This document shows positions 10,712 to 19,718 of a stretch of 64,000 nt of DNA, in pieces (the stretch's first letter is position 1; each line of letters begins with the position of its first letter). Source of the DNA: Nocardioides sp. Soil805. GTDB taxonomy: Bacteria; Actinomycetota; Actinomycetes; Propionibacteriales; Nocardioidaceae. A model generated the notes under the pieces. It was not told the origin of the DNA, did no database searches, and worked only from the letters and a program-made list of their open reading frames with translations. The DNA lies in assembly GCF_001429625.1 (NCBI RefSeq), contig NZ_LMSU01000001.1, forward strand, positions 1,354,310 to 1,418,309, written 5' to 3'. The translations under genes and the position numbers were made by a program.

Positions 10712-11545
10712 TCACCCCGCCAGTCTCACGGTGGTGGTGGTGCCCCAGATGGCCATCGACAGGAACAGGTCGATGACGTTGACGGCCACGATGCTGGTGC
10801 GGACCGCGCGGCCCACGGCCACGCCCACGCCCGCGGGGCCACCCGAGGCGTTGTAGCCGTGGTAGCAGTGGATGAGGATGACCGTCACCGCGAAGACGAG
10901 CACCTTGCCGAAGGACCACAGCACGTCGCCCGGCGGCAGGAACGCGTTGAAGTAGTGGTCGTAGGTGCCGGTCGACTGGCCGTAGAACATGGTGACGACG
11001 AGCCGGCTGGCGAAGTACGACGACAGGAGGCCCACGACGTACAGCGGGACGATGGCGATGAGGCCGCCGATCACCCGGGTGGCGACCAGGAACGGCATCG
11101 ACGGGATGGCCATCACCTCGAGGGCGTCCACCTCCTCGGAGATGCGCATCGCGCCGAGCTGGGCGGTGAAGCCGCAGCCGACGGTGGCGGCCAGCGCGAT
11201 GCCGGCCACCAGGGGGGCGATCTCGCGGGTGTTGAAGTAGGCGGAGACGAAGCCGGAGAAGGCGGCCGTGCCGAGCTGGTTGAGGGCGGCGTAGCCGGAC
11301 AGGCCGACCTGGGCGCCGGTGAAGAACGTCATCCCGAGGATGACGCCGACGGTCCCGCCGATGACGGCGAGGGCACCGGAGCCGAGGGTCACCTCGGCCA
11401 GGATCCGCAGGATCTCCTTGGGGTAGCGCGTCACCGACCGGGGCACGGCCTTGATCACGCCGATGTGGAAGGCGAGCTGCCCGCCGAGGTCGTCCAGCGA
11501 CCTGAGCGGTGTGCGGTAGATGCTCCTGAGATCGGCCATGGTCAT
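10712..11545 (-). CDS. yrbEB: Mce ABC transporter permease, YrbE-B type (MlaE family)
   Basis: 277 residues with five to six membrane segments. It carries the MlaE-family signature around EEVDALEVMAIPSMPFLVAT (the EExDAL motif, predicted to contact the ATPase). Starts at ATG 11545, overlapping the yrbEA stop as ATGA. A second ATG six bases on (11539) is also possible. With YrbEA it would form the inner-membrane permease receiving lipid from the MceA-F tube. Conserved stretches AQLGAMRISEEVDALEVM and GVGVAVGRAVRTSIV match the family. Confidence 0.93.
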   Translation of the reverse strand: MTMADLRSIYRTPLRSLDDLGGQLAFHIGVIKAVPRSVTRYPKEILRILAEVTLGSGALAVIGGTVGVILGMTFFTGAQVGLSGYAALNQLGTAAFSGFVSAYFNTREIAPLVAGIALAATVGCGFTAQLGAMRISEEVDALEVMAIPSMPFLVATRVIGGLIAIVPLYVVGLLSSYFASRLVVTMFYGQSTGTYDHYFNAFLPPGDVLWSFGKVLVFAVTVILIHCYHGYNASGGPAGVGVAVGRAVRTSIVAVNVIDLFLSMAIWGTTTTVRLAG

Positions 11546-12327
11546 CCCGTCTTCGGGGGCACGACCTGGAGGTAGATCATGCTCAGGACGAAGTTGGCCA
11601 CGAAGAGCAGCAGGAACGTGATGACGACGGACTCGTTGACCGCGTCGCCGACACCCTTGGGACCGCCGCCGGCGTTCATGCCCTTGTACGACGCGACGAT
11701 GGCGGCGATGAGGCCGAAGACCAGCGCCTTGAAGAGGCCGATCCACAGGTCGGGCAGCTGGGCGAGCGCGGTGAAGCTGGCGACGTACGCACCGGGGGTG
11801 CCGTCCTGGAGGACGACGTTGAAGACGTAGCCGCCGGCCACGCCGACGACGCTGACCATGCCGTTGAGGAAGAAGGCGACGAGCATGCAGGCGAGCACGC
11901 GGGGCACGACCAAGCGGTGGATCGGGTCGATGCCGAGAACCATCATCGCGTCCAGCTCCTCGCGGATCTTGCGCGCGCCGAGGTCGGCGGCGATCGCCGA
12001 GCCACCGGCCCCCGCGATCAGCAGGGCGGTGCCGATGGGCGCGGCCTGCTGGATGACCGCCAGGACCGACGCGGAGCCGGTGAAGGACTGGGCGCCGAAC
12101 TGCTTGATGAGCCCGCCGACCTGGAGCGCGATGACCGCGCCGAAGGGGATGGCGACCAGGGCGGTCGGCACGATCGTGACCGAGGCGATGAACCAGGCCT
12201 GCTGGATGAACTCGCGCAGCTGGAAGGGACGCCGGACGCTCGCCCGGGCGACGTCGAGGGCGAAGGCGAAGAGCTTGCCGGCGGCGCCGACCGGGGCGAG
12301 GGCCCGGGATGCGGTGAGGGAGGACAC
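11542..12327 (-). CDS. yrbEA: Mce ABC transporter permease, YrbE-A type (MlaE family)
   Basis: 261 residues from GTG at 12327. It carries the MlaE signature AADLGARKIREELDAMMVLG, followed by IDPIHRLVVPRVLA, with multiple membrane helices and the C-terminal GVGDAVNESVVITFLLLFVA. It lies eight bases after the ATPase gene. It pairs with YrbEB as permease; the two share only the short family motifs. Confidence 0.93.
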   Translation of the reverse strand: MSSLTASRALAPVGAAGKLFAFALDVARASVRRPFQLREFIQQAWFIASVTIVPTALVAIPFGAVIALQVGGLIKQFGAQSFTGSASVLAVIQQAAPIGTALLIAGAGGSAIAADLGARKIREELDAMMVLGIDPIHRLVVPRVLACMLVAFFLNGMVSVVGVAGGYVFNVVLQDGTPGAYVASFTALAQLPDLWIGLFKALVFGLIAAIVASYKGMNAGGGPKGVGDAVNESVVITFLLLFVANFVLSMIYLQVVPPKTG

Positions 12328-12334
12328 GACGCGA

Positions 12335-13291
12335 TCAGGCCCCCGGAGCCAGGCCGGCGTTGGAGCTCTCGAACGAGCCGGGCGGAGGCGTCACGCCGTG
12401 GGCCGCGCACCACTCCCCCGGCGGGCGCTGGCTGCGTCGCGGGACGCCGTTGGACGGGTCCAGCTGCATGGGGATGGGCGGCAGCGGCGGCAGCTCCTGG
12501 CCCTGCTCGGCGGCCAGCTCGTCGGCGTCCTTCTCCTCCGACATGCCGATCGGGCCGACCTTCTGGGCGTTGAGGAACTGGCGCACCACCGGCTCCTCGG
12601 AGCTCAGCAGCATCTCGCGGGGACCGAACATCGCCAGGTGGCGGTGGTAGAGCAGGCCGATGTTGTCGGGCACGGTGCGAGCGGTGTTGATGTCGTGGGT
12701 GACGATGAGGAACGTGGCGTCGATCTGGGCGTTGAGGTCGACGATCAGCTGGTTGAGGAAGGCCGTGCGCACCGGGTCGAGGCCCGAGTCCGGCTCGTCG
12801 AAGAGCACGATCTCCGGGTCGAGCACCAGGGCCCGGGCCAGGCCGGCACGCTTGCGCATGCCGCCGGAGATCTCGCCGGGGAGCTTGTCCTCGGAGCCGA
12901 CGAGACCGACGAGGTCCATCTTCTCCATGACCACGTCGCGCACCTCGGACTCGGACTTCTTGGTGTGCTCCCGCAGCGGGAAGGCGACGTTGTCGTAGAG
13001 GTTCATCGAGCCGAACATCGCGCCGTCCTGGAACAGCACGCCGAAGAGCTTGCGGATCTCGTAGAGGTCCTTCTCCGAGCAGCTCGCGATGTCGGTGCCC
13101 TCGATGAGGATCGAGCCCTTGTCGGGCTTGATCAGGCCGATGAGGGTCTTGAGGAAGACCGACTTGCCCGTGCCCGACGGCCCGAGCATCACGCAGATCT
13201 CGCCGGCCGGGATGGTCAGGCTGACGTCGCCCCAGATGAGCTGCTTGCCGAAGGACTTGGTCAGGTCGTCGACCTTGATCTCCACGCCCAT
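12335..13291 (-). CDS. mkl: Mce transporter ATP-binding protein (Mkl/MlaF family)
   Basis: 318 residues. ABC ATPase with Walker A GPSGTGKS (about residues 38-45), Q-loop FQDGAMF, signature SGGMRKRAGLARAL (a variant common to MlaF/Mkl), Walker B IVLFDEPDSGLDP and switch His in VTHD. After about residue 245 there is a Pro-rich C-terminal extension (LPPLPPIPMQLDPSNG). It energises lipid uptake by the YrbE-Mce complex. Its position directly after rplL matches mycobacterial mkl, but here the whole mce operon follows in the same transcription unit; in mycobacteria mkl is separate from the mce operons. Confidence 0.93.
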   Translation of the reverse strand: MGVEIKVDDLTKSFGKQLIWGDVSLTIPAGEICVMLGPSGTGKSVFLKTLIGLIKPDKGSILIEGTDIASCSEKDLYEIRKLFGVLFQDGAMFGSMNLYDNVAFPLREHTKKSESEVRDVVMEKMDLVGLVGSEDKLPGEISGGMRKRAGLARALVLDPEIVLFDEPDSGLDPVRTAFLNQLIVDLNAQIDATFLIVTHDINTARTVPDNIGLLYHRHLAMFGPREMLLSSEEPVVRQFLNAQKVGPIGMSEEKDADELAAEQGQELPPLPPIPMQLDPSNGVPRRSQRPPGEWCAAHGVTPPPGSFESSNAGLAPGA

Positions 13292-13521
13292 GTCGCAGCC
13301 TCCCTCTGGCTCACTCGTCGTACGTCGGTGCCGAACAGAGCGACTCCGCGTCGCTCCCGACGGGGGACCAACGCGGACGTCGCCGCGAGGTTACGCGGGA
13401 ATTGCCTCCACGTCACCAGCCGAACGCAAAGTGTCACTCCGCGTGACGACTTCTCTCCTACCCGGCGGTAACCCCGCGCCGGTGGCGGCACCGGGTGGGG
13501 GCGGACGGCGCTCGGAAATGG
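13292..13521 (-). promoter_or_regulatory. Upstream region of the mce operon with a GTCAC/GTGAC inverted repeat
   Basis: The 318 bases between rplL and the mce ATPase hold no credible gene. They contain the rplL terminator (13522-13557) and, between that and mkl, an inverted repeat GTCAC-N5-GTGAC at 13433-13447. Other GTCAC half-sites lie nearby. This could be an operator for a TetR-type regulator such as those governing other mce operons, but no such regulator is adjacent. I could not pick a convincing -35/-10 pair. Confidence 0.3.
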
Positions 13522-13557
13522 CCTCAGGGCGGCCACCCGGAGGTGACCGCCCTGAGG
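13522..13557 (-). terminator. Intrinsic terminator after rplL
   Basis: CCTCAGGGCGG (13522-13532) pairs with CCGCCCTGAGG (13547-13557). On the minus-strand transcript a G-U pair and three more pairs extend the stem to about 15-16. The U-tract is weak (ATTTCC), as is common in high-GC actinobacteria. It separates the rplJL unit from the mce operon. Confidence 0.7.
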
Positions 13558-13609
13558 ACGGGTGCGGCCTGGGGCCGCGGTGGTGCCGGTCAGACCGGCA
13601 CCGGGTGGG

Positions 13610-13999
13610 TCACTTGACGGTGACGGTGGCGCCGGCAGCCTCGAGGGACTCCTTCGCCTTGTCAGCAGCGTCCTTGGCGACCTTCTCGAGCACCGGCTTG
13701 GGGGCACCCTCAACGAGGTCCTTGGCCTCCTTCAGGCCGAGGGAGGTCAGGGCGCGCACCTCCTTGATGACGTTGATCTTCTTGTCGCCGGCAGCCTCGA
13801 GGATGACGTCGAACTCGTCCTGGGCGGCGGCCTCGTCAGCGGCAGCGGCGCCACCGGCAGCGGCCGGGGCGGCAGCGGCGACGGGGGCGGCAGCGGTGAC
13901 GCCGAAGGTCTCCTCGAACTGCTTCACGAACTCGGAGAGCTCGATGAGGGTCATTTCCTTGAACGCGTCGAGCAGCTCGTCGGTGGTGAGCTTCGCCAT
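13610..13999 (-). CDS. rplL: 50S ribosomal protein L7/L12
   Basis: 129 residues, the usual length. The N-terminal dimerisation helices ([20 protein letters not shown]) precede an Ala-rich hinge ([20 protein letters not shown]). The C-terminal domain carries the conserved [20 protein letters not shown] and ends at TVTVK. AAGGAAA precedes the ATG. L7/L12 forms the flexible stalk that recruits translation factors. It is followed by a strong terminator and lies 89 bases after rplJ. Confidence 0.98.
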   Translation of the reverse strand: MAKLTTDELLDAFKEMTLIELSEFVKQFEETFGVTAAAPVAAAAPAAAGGAAAADEAAAQDEFDVILEAAGDKKINVIKEVRALTSLGLKEAKDLVEGAPKPVLEKVAKDAADKAKESLEAAGATVTVK

Positions 14000-14088
14000 G
14001 GTGGCGTTTCCTTCCGTTTGATGGGCGGCAGCGTGGCGCGGAGCGTCACGCCCGCCCGATGGGTTTCAGGTGGTGTACGTCGGCCCGG

Positions 14089-14757
14089 TCAGGCGTCGGT
14101 GGACTCGGACGCCTCGTCGGCTGCCTCTGCCGCGGGGACGTCGGCGGCAGCCTCGGTCTCCTCGGCGGGGGCGGCTTCCTCGGCGGCCGGGCTCTCCTCG
14201 GCAGCGGCCGGCGTGCCGGCACCACCTGCGAGGATCGAGGGGTCCTCGGTCGCCTTCGCCTCCAGGGCGCCGGCGAGCCGGGCAGCCTGGGCGAGCGGGG
14301 CGTTGAGGAGGTAGACGGCCTGGGACAGCGACGCGAGCATGCCGCCCGCGAGCTTGCCCAGGAGGACCTCACGCGACTCGAGGTCAGCCAGCTTGGCGAC
14401 CTCCGCAGCGTCGAGGGACTTGCCGTCCAGGACACCGCCCTTGATGACGAGGGCGGGGTTTGCCTTGGCAAAGTCACGCAGACCCTTGGCTGCCTCGACC
14501 ACGTCTCCATTGATGAAGGCGATGGCCGTGGGGCCGGTGAGCAGGTCGTCGAAGCCTTCGATGCCGACCTCGGTGGCGGCGATCTTGGCGAGCGTGTTCT
14601 TGACCACGGCGTAGTTGGCGTTCTCGCCGAGGGAGCGCCGCAGGTCCTGCAGCTGCTTCACGGTGAGACCGCGGTACTCGGTCAGCACAGCACCGGCGGA
14701 ATCGTTGAAGGACTCAACGATGTCCGCTACGGCGGCAGTCTTTTCTGGCCGCGCCAT
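14089..14757 (-). CDS. rplJ: 50S ribosomal protein L10
   Basis: 222 residues starting [20 protein letters not shown]. The body has the family core [20 protein letters not shown] and [17 protein letters not shown]-terminal extension of about 45 Ala/Glu-rich residues ([20 protein letters not shown]) goes beyond the usual length of about 175; such acidic tails are seen in several actinobacteria. It anchors L7/L12 on the ribosome. Autogenous control through the leader (14758-14945) is the expected regulation. The longer upstream frame is leader RNA, not protein. Confidence 0.97.
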   Translation of the reverse strand: MARPEKTAAVADIVESFNDSAGAVLTEYRGLTVKQLQDLRRSLGENANYAVVKNTLAKIAATEVGIEGFDDLLTGPTAIAFINGDVVEAAKGLRDFAKANPALVIKGGVLDGKSLDAAEVAKLADLESREVLLGKLAGGMLASLSQAVYLLNAPLAQAARLAGALEAKATEDPSILAGGAGTPAAAEESPAAEEAAPAEETEAAADVPAAEAADEASESTDA

Positions 14758-14945
14758 GGGTCTCCTTCCGGATGTGACCACCGGCGAAGGACCCCGTACG
14801 ACGACGAACGCCCCGAGCACAGGCTCGGGGCGTGGAACCCGCATCACTGCGGATCGTGCTCCCACCTGCGCTGGCCGTCCGCACTGTGCGGAACCTTCGA
14901 TCTCGGGGCTGATGCCCCTCGACTACCGGCGGTCTCTGGTTTCAG
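14758..14945 (-). ncRNA. L10 leader (rplJL mRNA leader with attenuator-like hairpin)
   Basis: Untranslated leader of about 188 bases between the rplJ promoter and start codon. It includes a perfect 10-bp stem ACGCCCCGAG (14808-14817) with CTCGGGGCGT (14824-14833), six-base loop, followed on the transcript by TCGTCGTCGTACG. Leaders of this kind bind L10 or the L10-(L12)4 complex in many bacteria. The position and length fit that class; the kink-turn itself was not resolved by eye. Confidence 0.55.
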
Positions 14946-14951
14946 GGGGCA

Positions 14952-14980
14952 ACACTAGGCGCCTGGAGGGAGAGGGACAA
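14952..14980 (-). promoter_or_regulatory. rplJ promoter
   Basis: On the minus strand TTGTCC (14980-14975) and TAGTGT (14957-14952) are separated by 17 bases. This is a close match to the actinobacterial vegetative promoter and sets the start of the L10 leader near 14945. It lies 48 bases from the divergent gene at 15028. Confidence 0.65.
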
Positions 14981-15027
14981 ATCGTCGATCTCCCACGCCG
15001 ACGGCGCACAGTTGGTTCCATGGTCCC

Positions 15028-16023
15028 GTGGACGACAAGCTCAGCACCATCGGCGCGACCCTGGCACACACCGAGGAACGGATGCGCGGGGGCCGCCGGA
15101 TCTCCGAGCGCCTGTGGCCGACCGGCTTCGGCGCCCTCGACCCCCTCATCGGCGGCGGCCTGCGGGCGGGCTCGCTGGTGCTGCTCGCCGGGCCCCAGGG
15201 CCTGGGCAAGACGACCTTCGCGGTGCAGGTCTGCCGCACCGTGGCCCGCACCGGCCGCCCGGTCGTGTACTTCTCCTTCGAGCACGACGCCGAGGACCTC
15301 GTCCTCAAGCTGATGGCCCTCGAGGCAGGCGAGAAGGACGACTCCCACCAGGTCCGCCTGAGCTCCATCCGGGAGGCCTTCGACGCGGTGGACGCCGGCC
15401 CCCTCGAGGAGCGGCTCGCGCACGTCCCCGGGGCCCTGAGGGCTCTGGCCGAGGTCCGGTCGTACGCCGAGATGCTCTTCGTGCACCGCTCCACAGGCGC
15501 CCGCACGGACCTCGCCCAGATCCGTGAGCGGGTCGACGAGGTGCGCGCGGCCACGGGCACCACGCCGATGGTCGTGGTCGACTACCTGCAGAAGGTGCTG
15601 GTTCCCGGCCGGGTGGGCGACGAGGTCGAGCGCAGCACCGTGGTGGTCGAGGGGCTCAAGGACCTCGCCATCGACCTCGCGGCCCCGGTCCTCGCGGTGG
15701 TCGCGGCCGACAAGCAGGCCCTGCGCACCGGGATGCGGATGCGCACCCACCACCTGCGCGGGTCCTCCGCGCTGGCCTACGAGGCCGACGTCATCCTGGT
15801 GCTGAGCAACAAGTTCGACGTCGTCGCCAAGCACCACCTGACCTACGACCTCGGCAACGCCGAGCGCTTCCGCCAGTGGGCGGTGCTGAGCGTGGAGAAG
15901 AACCGGTTCGGTCGCGACAGCATCGAGCTGGAGTACAAGAAGCGCTTCGACCAGGGCCGCTTCGAGCCCGACGGCCGCGAGGTCGCCGAGCAGCTGATCG
16001 ACGACCGGGTGTTCGTCGAGTAG
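15028..16023 (+). CDS. Stand-alone DnaB-helicase C-terminal-like RecA-fold ATPase
   Basis: 331 residues from GTG, no clear Shine-Dalgarno. Walker A is GPQGLGKTTF (about residues 54-63), Walker B is PMVVVDYLQKV, which closely resembles the DnaB IDYLQL motif, and later come LRGSSALAYEADVILVL and EKNRFGRDSIELEY, resembling DnaB H4 and its C-terminal KNRNG strand. The N-terminal DnaG-interacting domain of replicative DnaB is absent, and the protein is shorter than DnaB (about 450). It is divergent from rplJ and sits inside the ribosomal-protein block. A DNA-associated ATPase is likely; partner and role are unknown. Confidence 0.8.
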   Translation: MDDKLSTIGATLAHTEERMRGGRRISERLWPTGFGALDPLIGGGLRAGSLVLLAGPQGLGKTTFAVQVCRTVARTGRPVVYFSFEHDAEDLVLKLMALEAGEKDDSHQVRLSSIREAFDAVDAGPLEERLAHVPGALRALAEVRSYAEMLFVHRSTGARTDLAQIRERVDEVRAATGTTPMVVVDYLQKVLVPGRVGDEVERSTVVVEGLKDLAIDLAAPVLAVVAADKQALRTGMRMRTHHLRGSSALAYEADVILVLSNKFDVVAKHHLTYDLGNAERFRQWAVLSVEKNRFGRDSIELEYKKRFDQGRFEPDGREVAEQLIDDRVFVE

Positions 16024-16061
16024 CTGCCCGGCGAGCCGCTCGCCTGCCGGTCACGTGCGGG

Positions 16062-16919
16062 TCACATGCCGGGCATCTTGTCGGCGACCTCGGACGCGGG
16101 CGGCGCCTCGATGGTCACATCGGTGCCGTAGTCGGTGTAGGTGCCCTCGGTGCTGCTGGTGCTGGCCTCGCCGCCGGCGATGCCGGGGACCTCGAGCTCC
16201 TGCCGGAACTGGCGCGGCAGGTTGTCGGCGTCCACCCACATCTCGACCGCGATGTCCTCGGGCATCGAGGACGCGAGCTCGGCCGGCATCTCCATCGCCT
16301 TCACGTAGGCGGCGGTGTCCATGACGACCTTGTAGTGGTTGGTATCGACGCCGTCGACCTCCTCGGTCCCGAGCAGCTCGAACTCCTTCGGCTCCTCCAT
16401 CGCCTTGAACATCAGCTCCGGGTCCGTGGACTTGCCGAGCATGCCGAACAGGCTGTCGGGGTCGCTCATGTCGATCTTGAGCCACTTCTTGCCGCCGAGG
16501 TCCATGCCGACGCCGCTCATGTAGAGCACCTTGTCCAGCATGATCATCTCCAGCTCGTCGGCCCCCTGGCCCGTGCCGGTGGCCTGGAGGTCGACGCCGT
16601 CGTCGTCGTACCGCATGACGCCCTGCATGTCCATGGAGCCCGCATCGGAGCCCTCCGTGCTGCTGCTCATGGTGAACGCGAACGTCTCGGCGTCCTGGAG
16701 GGCCTCCATCACGGAGGGGTAGAACTCCGCGGCGTCGAGCTCCTCGAGGTCACCGGACGCCTCGGGCGACTCCTCGTCCGAGGACTCGCTCGTCCCGCTC
16801 GCGTCGGTGCCGCTGGAGGCCTCCGAGCCGCTGTCGCTGCCGCACGCGGCGGTGGACAGGGCGAGGGTGGTCAGCAAGGTGGCGGCGCCGAGGCGTCGGG
16901 CGAGGGTGGGGCGGGCCAT
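16062..16919 (-). CDS. Putative lipoprotein, LppX/LprG-like
   Basis: 285 residues. The signal peptide LGAATLLTTLALSTAACGSD has lipobox STAAC, giving a lipidated Cys near residue 26. A Ser/Glu/Asp-rich low-complexity spacer follows (SSGTDASGTSESSDEESPEA). The remainder is a beta-rich domain with strands such as VMRYDDDGVDLQATG and EELDAAEFYPSV. Its layout recalls the LppX/LprAFG lipid-carrier lipoproteins, but similarity was judged by eye. It is a single gene between the rplKA terminator and the DnaB-like gene, with convergent orientation to the latter. Confidence 0.7.
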   Translation of the reverse strand: MARPTLARRLGAATLLTTLALSTAACGSDSGSEASSGTDASGTSESSDEESPEASGDLEELDAAEFYPSVMEALQDAETFAFTMSSSTEGSDAGSMDMQGVMRYDDDGVDLQATGTGQGADELEMIMLDKVLYMSGVGMDLGGKKWLKIDMSDPDSLFGMLGKSTDPELMFKAMEEPKEFELLGTEEVDGVDTNHYKVVMDTAAYVKAMEMPAELASSMPEDIAVEMWVDADNLPRQFRQELEVPGIAGGEASTSSTEGTYTDYGTDVTIEAPPASEVADKMPGM

Positions 16920-17036
16920 GGGGGCTCCTTCGTCGTGGTGGTCGCGACGAGGTGCCTACCCGGCCGTCCCCGTGACAAACCCGGCGTGTCGGTACCCGCG
17001 CGCCTCCTCATCCTCCCACCCGGTCCCAGCGGACGA

Positions 17037-17073
17037 CGACGCCCCGGCCATCACGTGGATGACCGGGGCGTCG
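17037..17073 (-). terminator. Intrinsic terminator after rplA
   Basis: Long stem pairing 17037-17052 with 17058-17073 (core CGACGCCCCGG / CCGGGGCGTCG). It has a single G-U pair in the minus-strand transcript and a five-base loop. It ends the nusG-rplK-rplA transcript 39 bases past the rplA stop. Confidence 0.75.
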
Positions 17074-17112
17074 GTGGAGCGGGGTGCCGCTCAGGCTGTG
17101 CCGGAGTGCGGC

Positions 17113-17832
17113 TCAGGCCTGGGCGTCGTCCTCGACCGCGACGTTCTTGGTGCGGTTGGGGTCGACCTGGACACCGGGGCCCATCGTCGTGGAGACGGTG
17201 ACCTTCTTGATGTAGCGGCCCTTGGAGCTGGCCGGCTTGAGACGCAGCACCTCCTCGAGGGCGGCGGCGTAGTTCTCCGCGAGCTGGGCCTCGGAGAAGG
17301 ACGCCTTGCCGATGATGAAGTGCAGGTTGGCGTGGCGGTCGACGCGGAACTCGATCTTTCCGCCCTTGATGTCCGTGACGGCCTTGGCGACGTCGGGGGT
17401 CACCGTGCCGGTCTTCGGGTTGGGCATCAGCGAGCGGGGGCCGAGGACGCGACCGAGGCGGCCGACCTTGCCCATCATGTCGGGCGTCGCGACGACGGCG
17501 TCGAAGTCGAGCCAGCCGCCGTTGACCTTCTCGATGAGCTCGTCGCCACCGACGAAGTCGGCGCCGGCCTCACGGGCGGCCTCGGCCTTGTCGGCGTTGG
17601 CGAACACCAGGACACGGGCGGTCTTGCCGGTGCCGTGCGGGAGGTTGACGGTGCCGCGGACCATCTGGTCGGCCTTGCGCGGGTCGACACCGAGGCGCAT
17701 GACGACGTCCACGGTCTCGTCGAACTTCTTCTTGGAGCCGCCCTTGGCGATCTTGATGGCGGTCAGCGGGGCGTGGAGCTCGTCCTTGTCGAACTGCTCG
17801 GCCGCCGCGCGGTAGGTCTTGCTGCGCTGCAT
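17113..17832 (-). CDS. rplA: 50S ribosomal protein L1
   Basis: 239 residues, normal length. [20 protein letters not shown] begins the protein. Conserved L1 core: [38 protein letters not shown], and [16 protein letters not shown]. It forms the L1 stalk controlling E-site tRNA exit and often represses its own operon. The gene follows rplK after 113 bases and is closed by a strong terminator. Confidence 0.98.
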   Translation of the reverse strand: MQRSKTYRAAAEQFDKDELHAPLTAIKIAKGGSKKKFDETVDVVMRLGVDPRKADQMVRGTVNLPHGTGKTARVLVFANADKAEAAREAGADFVGGDELIEKVNGGWLDFDAVVATPDMMGKVGRLGRVLGPRSLMPNPKTGTVTPDVAKAVTDIKGGKIEFRVDRHANLHFIIGKASFSEAQLAENYAAALEEVLRLKPASSKGRYIKKVTVSTTMGPGVQVDPNRTKNVAVEDDAQA

Positions 17833-17945
17833 GTCTGTCTCTTTTCGTCAGTTGTGGTCAGTGGACCAGCGCGGTCCTGCCACGGGGTGTCGGCTGGGGA
17901 GCCGGGATGTCCGTCGGTGCCGCGGGCGCGGCGCCTCGGAGGTGA

Positions 17946-18374
17946 TCAGTCGGTGGTGACGCCCATGGAACGAGCGGTGCCCTCGACGATCTTCATCGCG
18001 GCGTCGATGTCGTTGGCGTTGAGGTCGGGGAGCTTGGTGGTCGCGATCTCGCGGATCTGCTCCTTGCTCAGCTTGCCGACCTTCTCCTTGTGCGGGACGC
18101 CGGAGCCCTTCGACAGGCCGGCGGCCTTCTTGATGAGCTCGGCGGCGGGCGGCGTCTTCGTGATGAACTCGAAGCTGCGGTCCTCGTAGATCGTGATCTC
18201 GACGGGGATCACGTTGCCGCGCATCGACTCGGTCTGCGCGTTGTAGGCCTTGCAGAACTCCATGATGTTGACGCCGTGCGGGCCGAGCGCCGTACCGACC
18301 GGGGGGGCCGGGGTCGCGGCACCGGCCTGGAGCTGCACCTTGACGAGCGCAGCGATCTTCTTCTTGGGAGGCAT
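17946..18374 (-). CDS. rplK: 50S ribosomal protein L11
   Basis: 142 residues starting [20 protein letters not shown] with AGGAAG upstream. Hallmarks include [20 protein letters not shown] (thiostrepton/GTPase-centre N-domain) and the C-terminal [20 protein letters not shown]. It binds 23S rRNA at the GTPase-associated centre. A longer in-frame reading upstream of 18374 falls in the nusG-rplK spacer and lacks homology. Confidence 0.98.
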   Translation of the reverse strand: MPPKKKIAALVKVQLQAGAATPAPPVGTALGPHGVNIMEFCKAYNAQTESMRGNVIPVEITIYEDRSFEFITKTPPAAELIKKAAGLSKGSGVPHKEKVGKLSKEQIREIATTKLPDLNANDIDAAMKIVEGTARSMGVTTD

Positions 18375-18443
18375 GTTCTCTTCCTGTTCTCTGTGGTCCT
18401 GACGAGGGCGGGTGCCCCCTGCCACGGGTGTTGCGGGTGAGCG

Positions 18444-19334
18444 TCAGACCTTCTGGATCTGGCTGAAGCTCAGCTCGACCGGGGTCTCCCGGCCGAAGAT
18501 CTCGACGAGGGCCTTGACCCTCTGGGACTCGGCGTTGATCTCGGTGATCGTCGCGTGCAGCGTGGCGAACGGACCGTCGACCACCATCACGGAGTCGGAC
18601 ACGTCGAAGTCGGCGACCTCGACGGGCTTCTTGGCCGCGGCGGCCGCGGCCGGCTTGTCACCGGCGGCAGCAGCAGCCTCGGCCTCGGCGACGGCGACCA
18701 CGGCGGGGGCGAGCATGTCCTCGACCTCGCTCATGCTCAGCGGCACGGGCTGGTGGCTGTGGCCGACGAAGCCGGTGACCGAGGGCGTGTGGCGCACGGC
18801 CGACCAGGACTCGTCGGTGAGGTCCATGCGGACGAGCACGTAGCCGGGCAGGACGGTCCGCGTGACCATCTTGCGCTGGCCGTTCTTGATCTCGGCGACC
18901 TCTTCGGTGGGGACCACGATCTCGTGGATGTAGTCCTCCATGTTGAGGGAGATGATGCGGTTCTCGAGGTTCTGCTTGACCCGCTTCTCCATGCCGGAGT
19001 AGGTGTGCACGACGAACCAGTCGCCCGGCTTGGCCCACAGCTCGCGGCGGAAGGCCTCGAGGGGGTCGTCGGCGTCGGCGGCCTGCTCGTCGGCCTGCTC
19101 GTCGGTCTCGTCGCCGGCCTCGTCCGTCGGGGCGGGCTCCTCGGCGTCGGTGAGCGCCTCGGTGGTGAGCGACGCGTCGACGGTCTGGACGCCGGACGGC
19201 ACCGACTCGTCGGTCACCAGGTCGTCGCCGGTGGTGGCGTCCTGCGACGCGACCTCGGGGGTCTCGTCGGTGGACGCCTCGGCGTCGTTCTGGTCCGGGG
19301 AGTCGAACTGGTCGGACACGGCTTGCTCCGTCAC
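18444..19334 (-). CDS. nusG: Transcription termination/antitermination protein NusG
   Basis: 296 residues from GTG, against about 180 in E. coli. An acidic extension of about 90 residues ([20 protein letters not shown]) precedes the NGN domain, which starts [20 protein letters not shown]. The KOW domain is [19 protein letters not shown] and the protein ends [11 protein letters not shown]. Between NGN and KOW lies an unusually long Ala-rich linker ([20 protein letters not shown]). NusG tethers RNA polymerase to ribosomes or Rho. Acidic extensions are known in actinobacterial NusG; the linker length is notable. Confidence 0.96.
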   Translation of the reverse strand: MTEQAVSDQFDSPDQNDAEASTDETPEVASQDATTGDDLVTDESVPSGVQTVDASLTTEALTDAEEPAPTDEAGDETDEQADEQAADADDPLEAFRRELWAKPGDWFVVHTYSGMEKRVKQNLENRIISLNMEDYIHEIVVPTEEVAEIKNGQRKMVTRTVLPGYVLVRMDLTDESWSAVRHTPSVTGFVGHSHQPVPLSMSEVEDMLAPAVVAVAEAEAAAAAGDKPAAAAAAKKPVEVADFDVSDSVMVVDGPFATLHATITEINAESQRVKALVEIFGRETPVELSFSQIQKV

Positions 19335-19410
19335 GTCGGTGTACAGGTGTCCCGGCCCAGTGGTGGGCCGGGGTGGATGGGGACTGCGCGCCGGACGAGC
19401 CGGCGTCGGG

Positions 19411-19668
19411 TCACTGGTCGGAGTTGCCCGTGAACATCGCGAAGACGAGCTTGCCGAAGGCCAGGTCCAGCACCGACACGAAGGCCATCATCACGATCAC
19501 GAACACCATCACCACGAGGAAGTAGGTGGTCAGCTGCTCCTGCGTGGGCCACACGACCTTGCGGAGCTCGGCGATCACCTGGCGGTAGAAGGTGACCGGA
19601 CCCGTGCGCTGGCGATCGTCGCCGCGCGATTCCTCACGCGGCTCGTGCACAGCCGGGGAGTCCGACAC
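19411..19668 (-). CDS. secE: Preprotein translocase subunit SecE
   Basis: 85 residues. The conserved amphipathic helix [20 protein letters not shown] precedes a single membrane segment ([20 protein letters not shown]). I chose GTG at 19668 because GAGAGG lies eight bases upstream; GTG at 19677 is an alternative adding three residues. It clamps the SecY channel. It sits directly downstream of tRNA-Trp and 76 bases before nusG, the usual actinobacterial order. Confidence 0.95.
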   Translation of the reverse strand: MSDSPAVHEPREESRGDDRQRTGPVTFYRQVIAELRKVVWPTQEQLTTYFLVVMVFVIVMMAFVSVLDLAFGKLVFAMFTGNSDQ

Positions 19669-19718
19669 GCCTGCCACCTCTCACTCGTTGATCCGTTTGT
19701 CCTTGCAGTGTTGTTTCG

